Source of the DNA: Fodinisporobacter ferrooxydans
Lineage (GTDB): Bacteria; Bacillota; Bacilli; Tumebacillales; MYW30-H2
DNA: 64,000 bases
NCBI RefSeq assembly: GCF_022818495.1
Contig: NZ_CP089291.1
Coordinates: forward strand, 186,001-250,000
Direction of reading: 5' to 3'
Position 1 is the first letter of the stretch. Each line of letters begins with the position of its first letter. Positions 9,166-18,810 of this stretch are shown here, piece after piece. The notes beneath the pieces were generated by a model. It was given only the letters and a program-made list of their open reading frames with translations. It was not told the origin of the DNA and searched no databases. Position numbers and translations under genes: made by a program.

Positions 9166-10608
9166 TTACGCTTTCTGATCACTTGGAATCCATAACCGGA
9201 TTGTGGTCCCTTGATCTACGTCACTTTCTACTTCCGGCCTATGTCGATCCTCAAAAAAAAGCGACAACCGTTTGCCCACATTTGCGAGGCCAATACCTGT
9301 CGACCGCTTTTTTTCTTGGTTGAAATCCGTGCCATCGACATTTCCCTGCAAACTTTGCAACAGCTTTTCCTGCGTTTCTTTTCCCATTCCTTTACCATTG
9401 TCACAGACGATAATTTCGGCTCCTTGTCCGCAGTTCAAAATTTCCAAATAAAGCGTTGCTCCTGCTTCCAGCTCCTCTATGCCATGTACAAATGCATTTT
9501 CTATGATCGGTTGCAGCGTAAGACAAGGCACTAACAGATCCAAGGCATTCTCCTCAATTTTCAAATGATACTCGACCCGATCACGGAACCTTGCCTTTTG
9601 TATCGATAAATATTCCTTGACATTTTCCAGTTCTTCGCGCAAGGTTACAGGCTTGTCCAGTTTCTGCAAATTGTATCGCAGCAATGAAGACACAGATGTA
9701 ATTAAGTCGCTGGCTTGCTCTGCACCTTCCATATATGATAATTTTGCGATCGTATTTAACGTATTAAATAAAAAATGTGGGTTGATTTGGCTTTGCAATG
9801 CTTTTAATTCCAATTCTTTCACATGTCGTTCCATTTCCGATTGAATACGAATTTGACCGACCAATAATCGAATATTCTGTTGCATATGATTAAACGCTTC
9901 GGAAAGAACTCCGACTTCATCACGAGATTTGACTGCAATCTCTTCCCCTTCAAGATCACCTTTTGCCATGCGTCTCGCTGCACGCATAAGATTTGAAAGC
10001 GGTTCTGTTATCCCTTTTGCCAATGCAATGGCGACAAAAATCGATAATATTGTAGAAACTGCAAATATATCGATGCCGATATTTTTTAACTGATCGTTTC
10101 TCCTGACGATTTCTTGATAAAACGTGCTATAAAAACTCAACTCTGAATCGATAATGGACTGTGTGGTTTGTTGAATATACCCTGCTGTATTTTCCATTTC
10201 CCGATCCACATTTGTATATGTCATTGGATCATGTGATGTGATGGAAAGGAAGATTGTATTCTCCTGATTTAAAAATGTTCGTATCAGATTTTTGTAATTC
10301 TTTAATTGTATATAGTTATCGGGCCGTTCTACAACGTTATCCAATTTTGTTTGATCATGTTTTAAACTTTGGTATCCATCTCTACTCGAATTTCTGAGTT
10401 CTTGACTTTGATTTACAATATATAGATTGATTTTACGCAAATTGTCATTTACATCATTGGATATTTGATTGAAAAGAAGCAATTGTTGAATGATTTCATT
10501 ATAGCCAGCTTCCGCCGATCGATTTCCTTGAAACAAGAAAAAAGCAACACTGTTAAGAACAGTAACAATCGAAACGATATAAATCAGCAATTTCGTACGA
10601 ATGTTCAT
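9166..10608 (-). CDS. sensor histidine kinase, YesM/LytS-type (HisKA_7TM-less, HAMP)
   Basis: A membrane kinase of 480 residues with two membrane segments (about 7-27 and 180-200) enclosing an extracytoplasmic domain. A HAMP linker follows, then the His_kinase motif LQSQINPHFLFNTLN with phospho-acceptor His278, and a C-terminal ATPase domain with DNGKGMG and TGIGLANV. Its ATG overlaps the stop of the preceding membrane-anchored sugar-binding protein (ATGA), which suggests the two are made in equal amounts and work together as a sensor complex. It should phosphorylate the regulator at 7589-9127. Confidence 0.93.
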   Translation of the reverse strand: MNIRTKLLIYIVSIVTVLNSVAFFLFQGNRSAEAGYNEIIQQLLLFNQISNDVNDNLRKINLYIVNQSQELRNSSRDGYQSLKHDQTKLDNVVERPDNYIQLKNYKNLIRTFLNQENTIFLSITSHDPMTYTNVDREMENTAGYIQQTTQSIIDSELSFYSTFYQEIVRRNDQLKNIGIDIFAVSTILSIFVAIALAKGITEPLSNLMRAARRMAKGDLEGEEIAVKSRDEVGVLSEAFNHMQQNIRLLVGQIRIQSEMERHVKELELKALQSQINPHFLFNTLNTIAKLSYMEGAEQASDLITSVSSLLRYNLQKLDKPVTLREELENVKEYLSIQKARFRDRVEYHLKIEENALDLLVPCLTLQPIIENAFVHGIEELEAGATLYLEILNCGQGAEIIVCDNGKGMGKETQEKLLQSLQGNVDGTDFNQEKKRSTGIGLANVGKRLSLFFEDRHRPEVESDVDQGTTIRLWIPSDQKA

Positions 10609-11591
10609 TTGAAATCCCCCAAAAATTTCAAGGAATCTGCAGTAATCACATACGATTCGAGCTGTGTTACTTTTGGCGGTACCTTTCCATGAATTTTTGC
10701 AACCAATTGTTCAACCGCAATTTCTCCCATTAATTTTGGTTCCTGAACAGCAATTGCCGTAATTTTTCCTTTCCGCAATAAATCGATCGTATCAGGCAAA
10801 TCATCAAATCCAAATATTTTACAAGTCGTATTCTTATTGTTTCGCAACGCATCATAGATTCCTAACCCATCATATGCGCTTGTTCCTACAATAGCTGTTA
10901 GATTCTTCGTTTGATTTAAAATCGTCTGAACCTCAGCCGCCGCTTGAATGCGGGAAAATTGGGATAAACGTATCGCTGCGACATGTATGTTCTTGTACAA
11001 TTTTACAGCATCTAAAATTCCTTGTACTCGTTCCTTTTGGCTTTCATCATTACTCCCGGTAATAATTGCGATATTCCCACTTTCCTTGATCGTTGCCGCA
11101 AGCTGATTTCCGATCAGTTTCCCGGCACTATAATTGTCAGTACCTACATAGGACAGCCGCTTGCTTCCGGGTGCGTCCGTGTCCACTGTAACCACTTGAA
11201 TTCCGGTATTCGCCGCTTTCTCCATTAATGCAGCAAACTCTTTGCCGGAAAGCCCCTGTGTAATGATTCCATCGACATCAGAATTAATGGCTTTATCAAT
11301 CAATTTCATTTGTTCCGCCGGATCACTCCGCAACGGACCAGCGTATTCGATATCGACATGTTCTCTGTCTGCCGCTATTCTGGCTCCTTTCTCTATCGAT
11401 CTGTAGTATGGATTGTCATATTGCTGTGTAACCAAGACAAAATGATATTTAGGCACTGCTAAATTTGTATTTTTTTTCAAGATCGAAAAACCATGAATCT
11501 GTTCGTTAATTTGTGCAAAAGTTCCGATCAAATAGAGTAAGAACATGAATGTAATGGCCGAAACGATCCAAAGCGCTCGCTGTGTTGACAA
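10605..11591 (-). CDS. membrane-anchored periplasmic-binding-protein-like sugar sensor
   Basis: A type-1 periplasmic-binding fold (ribose-binding/LacI-like) carried by an N-terminal membrane anchor without a lipobox. Features are VLVTQQYDNPYYRSIEKGA, DGIITQGLSGKEF, a VTVDTDAPGS hinge segment and AIVGTSAYDGLG. It is encoded first in a sensor-kinase-regulator trio, as in three-component sugar sensing systems where a tethered binding protein presents ligand to the kinase. The TTG at 11591, preceded by AAGGGGAG at ideal spacing, is preferred over the in-frame ATG at 11624, giving about 328 residues. It probably does not transport, since no RbsAC-type partners are adjacent. Confidence 0.88.
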   Translation of the reverse strand: MSTQRALWIVSAITFMFLLYLIGTFAQINEQIHGFSILKKNTNLAVPKYHFVLVTQQYDNPYYRSIEKGARIAADREHVDIEYAGPLRSDPAEQMKLIDKAINSDVDGIITQGLSGKEFAALMEKAANTGIQVVTVDTDAPGSKRLSYVGTDNYSAGKLIGNQLAATIKESGNIAIITGSNDESQKERVQGILDAVKLYKNIHVAAIRLSQFSRIQAAAEVQTILNQTKNLTAIVGTSAYDGLGIYDALRNNKNTTCKIFGFDDLPDTIDLLRKGKITAIAVQEPKLMGEIAVEQLVAKIHGKVPPKVTQLESYVITADSLKFLGDFK

Positions 11592-11681
11592 ACAAACTCC
11601 CCTTTTCTGACGAAAGTATATCAACTTGATTATATCGATTCTCTTTCAAAACAAACAGATTGCCGACGATTTACGGCAGAC

Positions 11682-11730
11682 AAAAAAGCCGATACCTTCA
11701 CTGCAGACAAAAAGAAGTGAATGTACGGCT
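11682..11730 (-). terminator. terminator after manA
   Basis: AGCCG (11687-11691) pairs with CGGCT (11726-11730), and an inner TTCACTT/AAGTGAA arm extends the stem. A run of T follows on the minus strand. It separates the manA/ROK unit from the three-component sensor operon. Confidence 0.7.
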
Positions 11731-11770
11731 ATGAATTCTTGCAATTTTTTGCTGGTTTTTGCTGAATTAG

Positions 11771-12718
11771 CTACACATGTGAAACAATCCACTCCGACCT
11801 GCCAATGATTGTTGCGGAACCGAAGTTTGCCGGAAGTATGAAATGATCTCCTTTTTTAAACGGGTAAGAATGTTCCTCCGTCACAATCGTTCCTTCCCCG
11901 GTTAGTACGCTCGCTATCAAAAATGGTTCCGTTTGTTTGATGGATGTCTCACCATGCATGGACCATTTATACACAGAGAAAAATTCACTTTGGACATATG
12001 CAATGATTTCACGCCCCTCAACCATTGTCGTTTGCGGTTGGCATTCCATATCGAAATGCGGTACCCGAATTACATCAATCGCCTTTTCCAAATGGAGCTC
12101 TCTGAGATTCCCTTTATCATCCCGTCTGTCATAATCATACAGACGATATGTCGTATCTGAGCTTTGCTGTGTTTCAAGGACAAGTGTGCCGGCACATAAC
12201 GCATGTATCGTGCCGCTTGGAACATAAAAAAAATCACCGGGTTTGATTTTGACCCTTCTGAGTAACGCATCCCATTGTCCGCCTGAAATTTTCGCGATGA
12301 GCTCTTCTTTCGTTTTCACATGATGCCCGTAAATAATCTCCGCATTCTCTTTGCAATCGATAATATACCAACATTCCGTTTTGCCCAACTCGCCGTTCTC
12401 AAAGTCTTGCGCATACGTGTCATCAGGATGGACTTGTACGGAAAGATCATGGTTTGCATCGAGGATTTTTGTCAAAAGGGGAAATACATCACCTTTTGCG
12501 TTTCCAAACAACTCCCGATGTTTGTCCCATAATTCCCCAAGTGTCAATCCTTTGTAAATCCCATCTTTTACAATACTCTGGCCATTCGGATGCGCCGAGA
12601 TCGCCCAACATTCCCCAGTCGTCTCACTTGGAATTTCGTATCCGAACACTTCCCTTAAATGTGTGCCTCCCCAGATCCGTTCCTGAAAAACCGGAATAAA
12701 AAATATCGGTGCTGTCAT
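11771..12718 (-). CDS. manA: mannose-6-phosphate isomerase, class I
   Basis: Converts mannose 6-phosphate to fructose 6-phosphate in the cytoplasm. The 315-residue product begins MTAPIFFIPVFQERIWGG and contains the zinc-binding cupin motifs QVHPDD and GECWAISAHPNG. The ATG at 12718 is chosen because TGGAGGAC lies 6 bases upstream and the length equals Bacillus ManA proteins; the longer frame would overlap the kinase gene. It lies 50 bp downstream of the ROK kinase gene, and with the alpha-mannosidase and PTS genes further upstream it would channel mannose 6-phosphate into glycolysis. Confidence 0.95.
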   Translation of the reverse strand: MTAPIFFIPVFQERIWGGTHLREVFGYEIPSETTGECWAISAHPNGQSIVKDGIYKGLTLGELWDKHRELFGNAKGDVFPLLTKILDANHDLSVQVHPDDTYAQDFENGELGKTECWYIIDCKENAEIIYGHHVKTKEELIAKISGGQWDALLRRVKIKPGDFFYVPSGTIHALCAGTLVLETQQSSDTTYRLYDYDRRDDKGNLRELHLEKAIDVIRVPHFDMECQPQTTMVEGREIIAYVQSEFFSVYKWSMHGETSIKQTEPFLIASVLTGEGTIVTEEHSYPFKKGDHFILPANFGSATIIGRSEWIVSHV

Positions 12719-12768
12719 GGCTGTCCTCCAAACGTAACCGTTTTGCTGCTTTTCATTCATACAATTCC

Positions 12769-13683
12769 TCACCTTAGAAATATCAGTGCCGCCGCACCAA
12801 TGATCCCTGTATCTTGCCGCAGCGCTGCCGGAACAATCGCTGTTTCCCGGCCTTTTGGGCTTAACGCATATTGCCTGACATAGTTTTGTATACCGGCGAA
12901 CAAAACTTCGCCAACTTCAGAAACCCCACCGCCAATGACGATTTTTTCCGGATCGAACAGGTTGATCAACGTGACACAGCCCATTCCAATATATGTGACA
13001 ATTTCTGAAATCAGTGAAGAAATAGCAGGATGTCCTTCCTGATACAGCTGAAAAACCTCTTTTGCCGTAACATGCTTCCCAAGCAACTCAGAACCTTGTC
13101 TGGCAATTGCCGTTCCGGATGCGACCCACTCAAAACATCCTTTTTGTCCGCATCTGCATGTGCCTTTTCCCGGATCAATGACAATATGCCCGGCTTCCCC
13201 CGCATTTCCACTCGCTCCGGAAACAAGTCCGCCATTTATATAAAGTCCGGCGCCAATTCCGGTACTAATGGTGATATACACAAAATTGCGATTGTCTTTT
13301 GCCGCACCGATCCATTTTTCCCCTAATGTTGCAGCATTTGCGTCATTCTCAAATTGGATCGGCAATGAAAAATATTTTTGAAACTCGTCGACAACCGCAA
13401 AATTCGCCCATTTGGGGAGATTCGGCGGACACAGAAATTTGCCTTTTGTTTTATCGATCGGACCGGGGACGCCAATCCCTATACCTAATACATGCTCCTT
13501 TCCTGGACCGAGATCCATTAACATGCCATGGATTGCTTGTTGTATGCGATCTACCATTTGTGTTGGAGTTGCGGTGTGATCGGTTGGAAGAATCGTTTTT
13601 GCGTGGATGGCGCCTTTTTCATCAACAACTCCGATTGCGATTTTTGTCCCGCCAATATCCACGCCAATTGTATAGGATGCCAT
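12769..13683 (-). CDS. ROK-family sugar kinase
   Basis: A cytoplasmic hexose kinase (glucokinase, fructokinase or mannokinase type) of 304 residues. It has the N-terminal ATP site DIGGTKIAIGV, the catalytic ENDANAATLGE, the ROK signature region STGIGAGLYINGGL, and the zinc motif CRCGQKGCFE. It lacks a DNA-binding N-terminus, so it is a kinase rather than a ROK repressor. It could phosphorylate free mannose or glucose delivered by the ABC importer, supplying ManA. AAGGAGAA precedes the ATG. A small mobile element (13722-13785) sits in its upstream region. Confidence 0.93.
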   Translation of the reverse strand: MASYTIGVDIGGTKIAIGVVDEKGAIHAKTILPTDHTATPTQMVDRIQQAIHGMLMDLGPGKEHVLGIGIGVPGPIDKTKGKFLCPPNLPKWANFAVVDEFQKYFSLPIQFENDANAATLGEKWIGAAKDNRNFVYITISTGIGAGLYINGGLVSGASGNAGEAGHIVIDPGKGTCRCGQKGCFEWVASGTAIARQGSELLGKHVTAKEVFQLYQEGHPAISSLISEIVTYIGMGCVTLINLFDPEKIVIGGGVSEVGEVLFAGIQNYVRQYALSPKGRETAIVPAALRQDTGIIGAAALIFLR

Positions 13684-13721
13684 GTAGACATTCTCCTTTT
13701 CTCACAGTAATTCTTATTGAA

Positions 13722-13785
13722 GAGGATGTTCAAAAAGTAGTCAAAACTCCACGGCGGATTGCGTAACCACTTTTTGAACACGCAC
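13722..13785. mobile_element. MITE-like element, short copy A
   Basis: A 64-bp inverted-repeat element in the same orientation as copy C, with ends GAGGATGTTCAAAAAGTAGT and ACCACTTTTTGAACACGCAC. It keeps about 30 bases of the CAAAACTCCacGGCGGATTGC inner end but lacks most of the 155-bp interior. Flanks are TTGAA and TTTAA, a near match to a 5-bp target duplication. It lies between the ROK kinase and alpha-mannosidase genes. Confidence 0.8.
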
Positions 13786-13930
13786 TTTAAGGAATGCGTG
13801 ATGCATAAGATTTCGAGATTGAATTGCAAAACCCTTGTGAATACCAGATTATCAAATAGAATCATTATGTGAGAGAGAAGTAGTGTCTGTTTGCATATGT
13901 TTCTAAAGCCATACGTCAGAAAAACTGATC

Positions 13931-16543
13931 TTAGCGAAAAAGAATTGATTTTACTTGGTTCGATTTTACGTTTAATTGAATTTTAGAATCTTTGACTTCC
14001 AAAACTTCTAAAGGATTCTCATTGAGATTTGCCGTATAAGCTTGTTGAATCGGCTGAGTGAATGCAAATGCAGCAGTTTTTTCTTCTGCTGTAGGATTGT
14101 AGAACCGCAATATAAAGTTGTCATCCTTTTCAGCTTTTTTCAAAGTACTTAGCACTGCTTCGGTTTGCACTTCTTTTAGGAAGCTAAAGCGAACAGGCGT
14201 CTTAACATCTGCTTTGTTTAGCTTCATTGCATCATGAGGAATTTTGTTATAAAAATGGATCGGTGTCAGATACTCTTTTGCCATACGTGCAACATTTGCT
14301 TTTAACGCAGATTTTTGATGTGTTGCAACAGCAAATTCTAAAAGAATCGTTCCAGGCATTTGCGAATCTGGAGTCGGCAATTTTATACCGGAAGGACGAC
14401 CCGGTCTTCTTAGCAATTCTTCTTTACCAAGAACTCCTATACTTCTAAATAATGTAATTGCAATCGTATCATATTCATTGCCTACAATTTCATATTCTCT
14501 TGTACTGTTTGTCAATACGCTCAAACCGTACTCTTCGTTTGACAAGCCTGCAAAACTTAACATCGGGTAAATCGGATCCGGACGCTCATCCCAGTTTTCC
14601 TGTTTCCAAATATCCATTGCACTATCATACACATTGCGTTTCACGAATCCGAATTGATTGTCGGACACGGAAAACGCAGATCCAATGCCTGTTGGGATAA
14701 GTGCTCTCAACCGATGGTCTTTTGCATGATTATCAATTGCAAATTTCACTTCTATGATCGGCTTATGATTCGGAATCGTTACTACAATATGAACATCGAC
14801 AGCGGAATCGATTACTTTTTCTTTCCTTGCATTTAAATCTTTGGGAATTTCCAAAGTATATTGAATGTCAACCGCAGCCGCATATTGGCTTTGTTTAATT
14901 GTTACATTTGCATGTACTTCATCGCTATATAGCAACGTTTCGTTTGCTAATGGCGAAAAATCATACTCATCGCCATCATCCCCGCCATTTTCAAGCAGAA
15001 GAACATTGTGAAATGTTTTGTTTAGTTTTTTATCAAAAATATTGAGTGTACCATTTGGATTGACCATAATTTTATAAAAATCTGTTTCCACTTGATCTTG
15101 ATAGACGACATTGGTTTCCTTCTCATGATCTCCCTCTGCGACGAAATACGTTTTGTAACCGAACGCAGGAATGCAGTCAATGAATTGAATCGTATACTTG
15201 ATAAACGAATCATAATTTCCGTAATGAACAATTTGACGGTCAATCAAGCCTGGGTCTACAATCTCCCTGTTAATCACTTCAAATTCCATTTCCTTGGAAG
15301 TTTCGTCAAGTAGCTTAAAGGACTTAAATTTGGTAATGACAGTAGTTGTCATCAATTCCTTGCGATCATAAGGAAGCAAGTTAAATGCGGTTAAACGATC
15401 CTGATTCCATTCCGTATCCATGGAGTCGACTATTTTTCTCTTATAGAAATTGATGAGCTGATCCACTCTTTCTTCCGCAATGAAGAAACGGTTGCATATT
15501 TCTTGATGCACTTTGTCTGAACAACAGCAACCGATACTGTCATGTGCATGGTTTTTCAAAATTTCTTTCCAAATGAGTTCAATTAAACCATGATGATACT
15601 CAAATCCCAAGCGGTAAGCCAGTGATGCAAGAGGCTCTAAAATATTCGTAATTTTATTTTCAATTCTTGCATTCGCCGCTTTAATATCCATACGTGTGGA
15701 ATAAATGCTGCGATGAACACGCATGTACTTGCCATCTAAGAATTCACCATGCAACGTTGGCAGATCTTTGTTTTTTTCTAACTCATGAAAGATGTTTTCG
15801 TATTTGCTTAAAAAGAATTCACGATCCGGATATAATTTTTTCAGCTTTTCAATAATCGTAAAGATATTTTTTTGAATTGGCATTTGATCGTGGCCGTTCG
15901 GCAGAATGATGTTTTCTGTCGTAGCACCGCGATCTAATACGGCAAAATATTTATCCATACGGTTTTTAAGCTGTTCTTCATCTTCCGGCAAATATTTTCC
16001 GATCGCATACCCTAAAGGAAACAATTGAACAAGTACTTTAGATCCTTCCTCAGACTCCCAATAAAATTCTGTTTTGTCCGTACCATGGCGCTCAGAAGTT
16101 CCCCGCCAAAAAATCGAATATGAAATGTCAAAACCATTCAAGATTTGCGGCATTTGAGAAGATTGCCCAAATGAGTCCGGAAGATACCCAATTGGCATAT
16201 GATTCCCGAATTCTTCACAATCCTTGATTCCGTATAATAAATTACGCACAATCGATTCTCCGCCAACGATCATTTCGTCAGTTTGTGTATACCACGGTCC
16301 TATGATAAGTTTTCCTTCTTGCACAAGCTTTTTTACTCTCTCTTTATTTTCAGGTTTAACGGCAAAGTAGTCTTCCAGAACTGCTGTTTGCCCATCTAAA
16401 ACATAATAAGGATAGTCTGGATCGGTTTCCAGCATCTCCATGATTTCTTCCATATTGTTAACCAAAAGGATTCTTGACTCTTCTGTTGTAAAGTACCATT
16501 CTCTGTCCCAATGCATATGTGGAACGATATGAACTTTTTTCAT
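13931..16543 (-). CDS. GH38 alpha-mannosidase (mannosylglycerate hydrolase-like)
   Basis: A cytoplasmic glycoside hydrolase of 870 residues. Family 38 zinc ligands are visible in PHMHWDREW (His9/His11, Asp13), the nucleophile region GYLPDSFGQSSQMPQ (Asp123), and NHAHDSIGCC further on. The length and the upstream partner, a fructose-type PTS IIABC, match E. coli MngB (877 residues) and MngA. The substrate may therefore be phosphorylated 2-O-mannosylglycerate or another alpha-mannoside, giving mannose 6-phosphate for ManA. AGGAGGACATC precedes the ATG. The 67-bp gap to the PTS gene suggests one operon. Confidence 0.93.
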   Translation of the reverse strand: MKKVHIVPHMHWDREWYFTTEESRILLVNNMEEIMEMLETDPDYPYYVLDGQTAVLEDYFAVKPENKERVKKLVQEGKLIIGPWYTQTDEMIVGGESIVRNLLYGIKDCEEFGNHMPIGYLPDSFGQSSQMPQILNGFDISYSIFWRGTSERHGTDKTEFYWESEEGSKVLVQLFPLGYAIGKYLPEDEEQLKNRMDKYFAVLDRGATTENIILPNGHDQMPIQKNIFTIIEKLKKLYPDREFFLSKYENIFHELEKNKDLPTLHGEFLDGKYMRVHRSIYSTRMDIKAANARIENKITNILEPLASLAYRLGFEYHHGLIELIWKEILKNHAHDSIGCCCSDKVHQEICNRFFIAEERVDQLINFYKRKIVDSMDTEWNQDRLTAFNLLPYDRKELMTTTVITKFKSFKLLDETSKEMEFEVINREIVDPGLIDRQIVHYGNYDSFIKYTIQFIDCIPAFGYKTYFVAEGDHEKETNVVYQDQVETDFYKIMVNPNGTLNIFDKKLNKTFHNVLLLENGGDDGDEYDFSPLANETLLYSDEVHANVTIKQSQYAAAVDIQYTLEIPKDLNARKEKVIDSAVDVHIVVTIPNHKPIIEVKFAIDNHAKDHRLRALIPTGIGSAFSVSDNQFGFVKRNVYDSAMDIWKQENWDERPDPIYPMLSFAGLSNEEYGLSVLTNSTREYEIVGNEYDTIAITLFRSIGVLGKEELLRRPGRPSGIKLPTPDSQMPGTILLEFAVATHQKSALKANVARMAKEYLTPIHFYNKIPHDAMKLNKADVKTPVRFSFLKEVQTEAVLSTLKKAEKDDNFILRFYNPTAEEKTAAFAFTQPIQQAYTANLNENPLEVLEVKDSKIQLNVKSNQVKSILFR

Positions 16544-16611
16544 GATGTCCTCCAGTTCCTTTGTTTTTCTAAATGTAAGAATGGAACGCTGTTTTTAAAA
16601 TCACAAGCTGC

Positions 16612-18564
16612 TTATGCAGCAGCTTGTGTGAGTTTTTTATTTTCTTGATCTTTACGCAATTTGTTTTTTCTCGTTGCAATTAACAAAATCATGGATATAA
16701 AGGCGCCTAAAATAGCCGCTCCCAGCCAAATGATTGCTGCCACCAGCGCTTGCTGCCCTTGTAATAGAGCCAGAGAGAAAATTCCGGCGCCAGGTACATT
16801 CAAGCCTATTCTAAAATAGGAGACTATAGCCCCTGTAATAATCGAACCTGCAATAAGGGATGGTATGACACGAAATGGATCTCGAATCATAAAAGGTATA
16901 GCTCCTTCTGTAATACCGGCCAACCCTAATAACCAGGTTTGTTTTCCGACTTCTCTTTCCGCTTCGTCATAGTATTTTTTTCCTGCGATCGTTGCGCCTG
17001 TCACACCGAAAGCGGATACCATTTTTACAGAAGCAAATGTAGCATAAGGAATAAAGTTGCCGCTTGCCATCGCACCTAAACAGAATGTATACGCTGCTTT
17101 ATTGACAGGGCCGCCTAAGTCAAAGGATACCATTGCTCCAATAATTGCCCCTAATATCATTGCATTTATACCAGACATCCCTTTTAACCAGTCAACCAAT
17201 CCACTGTTTATCAGCGCCAGCGGTTTTCCGACAACTAACAGCATGATACAGCCGACAATGAGCGTCCCCGCCACAGGATACAACCAGAAACTAATAAAAC
17301 CGGCAAACGTACCTTTTGGTTTTGCATATTTCTTTAAGAGCTTTAGAACATAACCTGCCAAAAATCCGCCAAGCATGCCACCCAAGAAGCCGCTGCCAAT
17401 CAAGTTTGCAGATATCCCTGCCGCCAAACCGGGACCTAACGCCGGCTTATCGGCAATGGCGTATGCCATATACGCGGAAAGAATCGGCACCATTAACGTT
17501 CCTAATAACGTTCCGCCTAGCTGTCTTAACAGCCAAAGCCATGACCCGGTTGCATTGTACAGTCCTTGCAGATGAAACGCTTGTGCTACTAAAACGGCAA
17601 ACGATAAAGTCATGCCGCCAGCTACAATGACTGGAATGATGTAAGATATACCGGTTAAGATTGAATCTTTCATTTCTGTTTTGAAGGATTTTTGTCCAAT
17701 TTCATGTACTTTTCCGGAATCGCTTTCTTTTCCCGCATGCTCTCGTTTTGTTGCGCTTTTCGATTTCTCCAACGCTTCGGTCAGAATCCCTTTTGCATTT
17801 TTAAGTGGAGCTGCCACTGAAGTTTTTACTTTTGGAAGATGATCATATCTTTCTTCGTTTTTTACGGCTACGTCCGTCGCAAAAATAACAACATCCGCTC
17901 GATTCAACAATTCTTTCGTGTGCCGGTCTTCTATCCCATTGGCCCCTTGTTTTTCCACAAATACATCGACGCCTATTTCTCTGCCTGCCTTTACCAACGC
18001 TTCTGCTGCCATGTAAGTATGTGCAATACCGGCTGGACATGCAGTAATTGCCAAAACCGTTTTGCCTTGTTTCTGAACAGTCGCCACTGTTTTTTCTTCG
18101 CTTATACAGTCCAGATAATCGAATAGCTCCCGGCTCGTCTTGGAATGAAGCAAGCGATTTTTATACGTTACATCCGTCAATCTTGTCATGAACTCTCCTA
18201 ATAGGGCAAGATGTGTAGTACCTGCCTCATTTTCCGGAATGGCAAGTAAAATGACCAATTCCACCCGGTTGTTTGGATCGATACTTTCCCAAGTATCCAA
18301 AGGTTTTTGAAGTGTTGCGATTGCAAAAGCAGCTTCTTTTACTGCAACCGACTTGCCATGCGGAATTGCAATCCCACCTTCAATTCCGGTAGCAGAGAGC
18401 TTTTCCCTCTCCATCACAGCTTGATAAAAATCTTCCTCAGAATATAATTTGCCTGCTTCATGTAATTTTTTAACGAGATATTTTATAGCATCTTCTTTTG
18501 AGTAAAAGGATTGCTTTGTAACAATCAAGTTGGGCGAAGTTAGATCTTTTAATAACATTTTCAT
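16612..18564 (-). CDS. PTS fructose-family IIABC permease (MngA-like)
   Basis: Imports and phosphorylates a sugar using phosphoenolpyruvate. Three domains occur in order. IIA (1-150) has phospho-His69 in IPHGKS. IIB (about 168-265) has phospho-Cys176 in ACPAGIAHT. IIC (about 300-640) has multiple membrane segments and the GITEGAIPF motif. The 650 residues and the A-B-C order resemble MngA. Cotranscription with the GH38 gene suggests an alpha-mannosyl substrate. A canonical promoter lies at 18635-18663 and a terminator separates it from the RpiR gene, so it has independent transcription, probably controlled by that regulator and by CcpA. Confidence 0.93.
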   Translation of the reverse strand: MKMLLKDLTSPNLIVTKQSFYSKEDAIKYLVKKLHEAGKLYSEEDFYQAVMEREKLSATGIEGGIAIPHGKSVAVKEAAFAIATLQKPLDTWESIDPNNRVELVILLAIPENEAGTTHLALLGEFMTRLTDVTYKNRLLHSKTSRELFDYLDCISEEKTVATVQKQGKTVLAITACPAGIAHTYMAAEALVKAGREIGVDVFVEKQGANGIEDRHTKELLNRADVVIFATDVAVKNEERYDHLPKVKTSVAAPLKNAKGILTEALEKSKSATKREHAGKESDSGKVHEIGQKSFKTEMKDSILTGISYIIPVIVAGGMTLSFAVLVAQAFHLQGLYNATGSWLWLLRQLGGTLLGTLMVPILSAYMAYAIADKPALGPGLAAGISANLIGSGFLGGMLGGFLAGYVLKLLKKYAKPKGTFAGFISFWLYPVAGTLIVGCIMLLVVGKPLALINSGLVDWLKGMSGINAMILGAIIGAMVSFDLGGPVNKAAYTFCLGAMASGNFIPYATFASVKMVSAFGVTGATIAGKKYYDEAEREVGKQTWLLGLAGITEGAIPFMIRDPFRVIPSLIAGSIITGAIVSYFRIGLNVPGAGIFSLALLQGQQALVAAIIWLGAAILGAFISMILLIATRKNKLRKDQENKKLTQAAA

Positions 18565-18634
18565 GCCTCCTTTTTCTTTCTCTGTCGGTTGACTTGATTA
18601 GATGCAAGCCGTATTTCTTTACATGCAAGCACTC

Positions 18635-18663
18635 AATATACAGCGATTAAAAGCAGCAAACAA
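18635..18663 (-). promoter_or_regulatory. sigma-A-type promoter of the PTS/mannosidase operon
   Basis: On the minus strand: -35 TTGTTT (18658-18663), a 17-bp spacer and -10 TATATT (18635-18640), about 70 bp before the PTS start codon. A self-complementary CTATATATAG element lies just upstream. Confidence 0.6.
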
Positions 18664-18736
18664 CACTATATATAGTAGATTTGCCATGTATTTTTAAACA
18701 TTTTTCGCGAACTGCAATTCGTGAATCCATCGTAGC

Positions 18737-18769
18737 ACAAAAAAAATAAGAAGTGGTTTTCTTCTTATT
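18737..18769 (-). terminator. terminator after the RpiR regulator gene
   Basis: A 9-bp AT-rich stem, AATAAGAAG (18745-18753) with CTTCTTATT (18761-18769), is followed by eight T on the minus strand. Confidence 0.75.
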
Positions 18770-18789
18770 TTTACACGGTTTCAACCTAT

Positions 18790-18803
18790 TAAAAGCGTTT
18801 TCA
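18790..18803 (-). promoter_or_regulatory. cre-like site
   Basis: TGAAAACGCTTTTA matches the CcpA consensus TGWAANCGNTNNCA at all but one defined position. It lies just past the RpiR stop codon and upstream of the terminator and PTS promoter, so carbon catabolite control is possible. Confidence 0.45.
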
Positions 18804-18810
18804 TGTGTAT

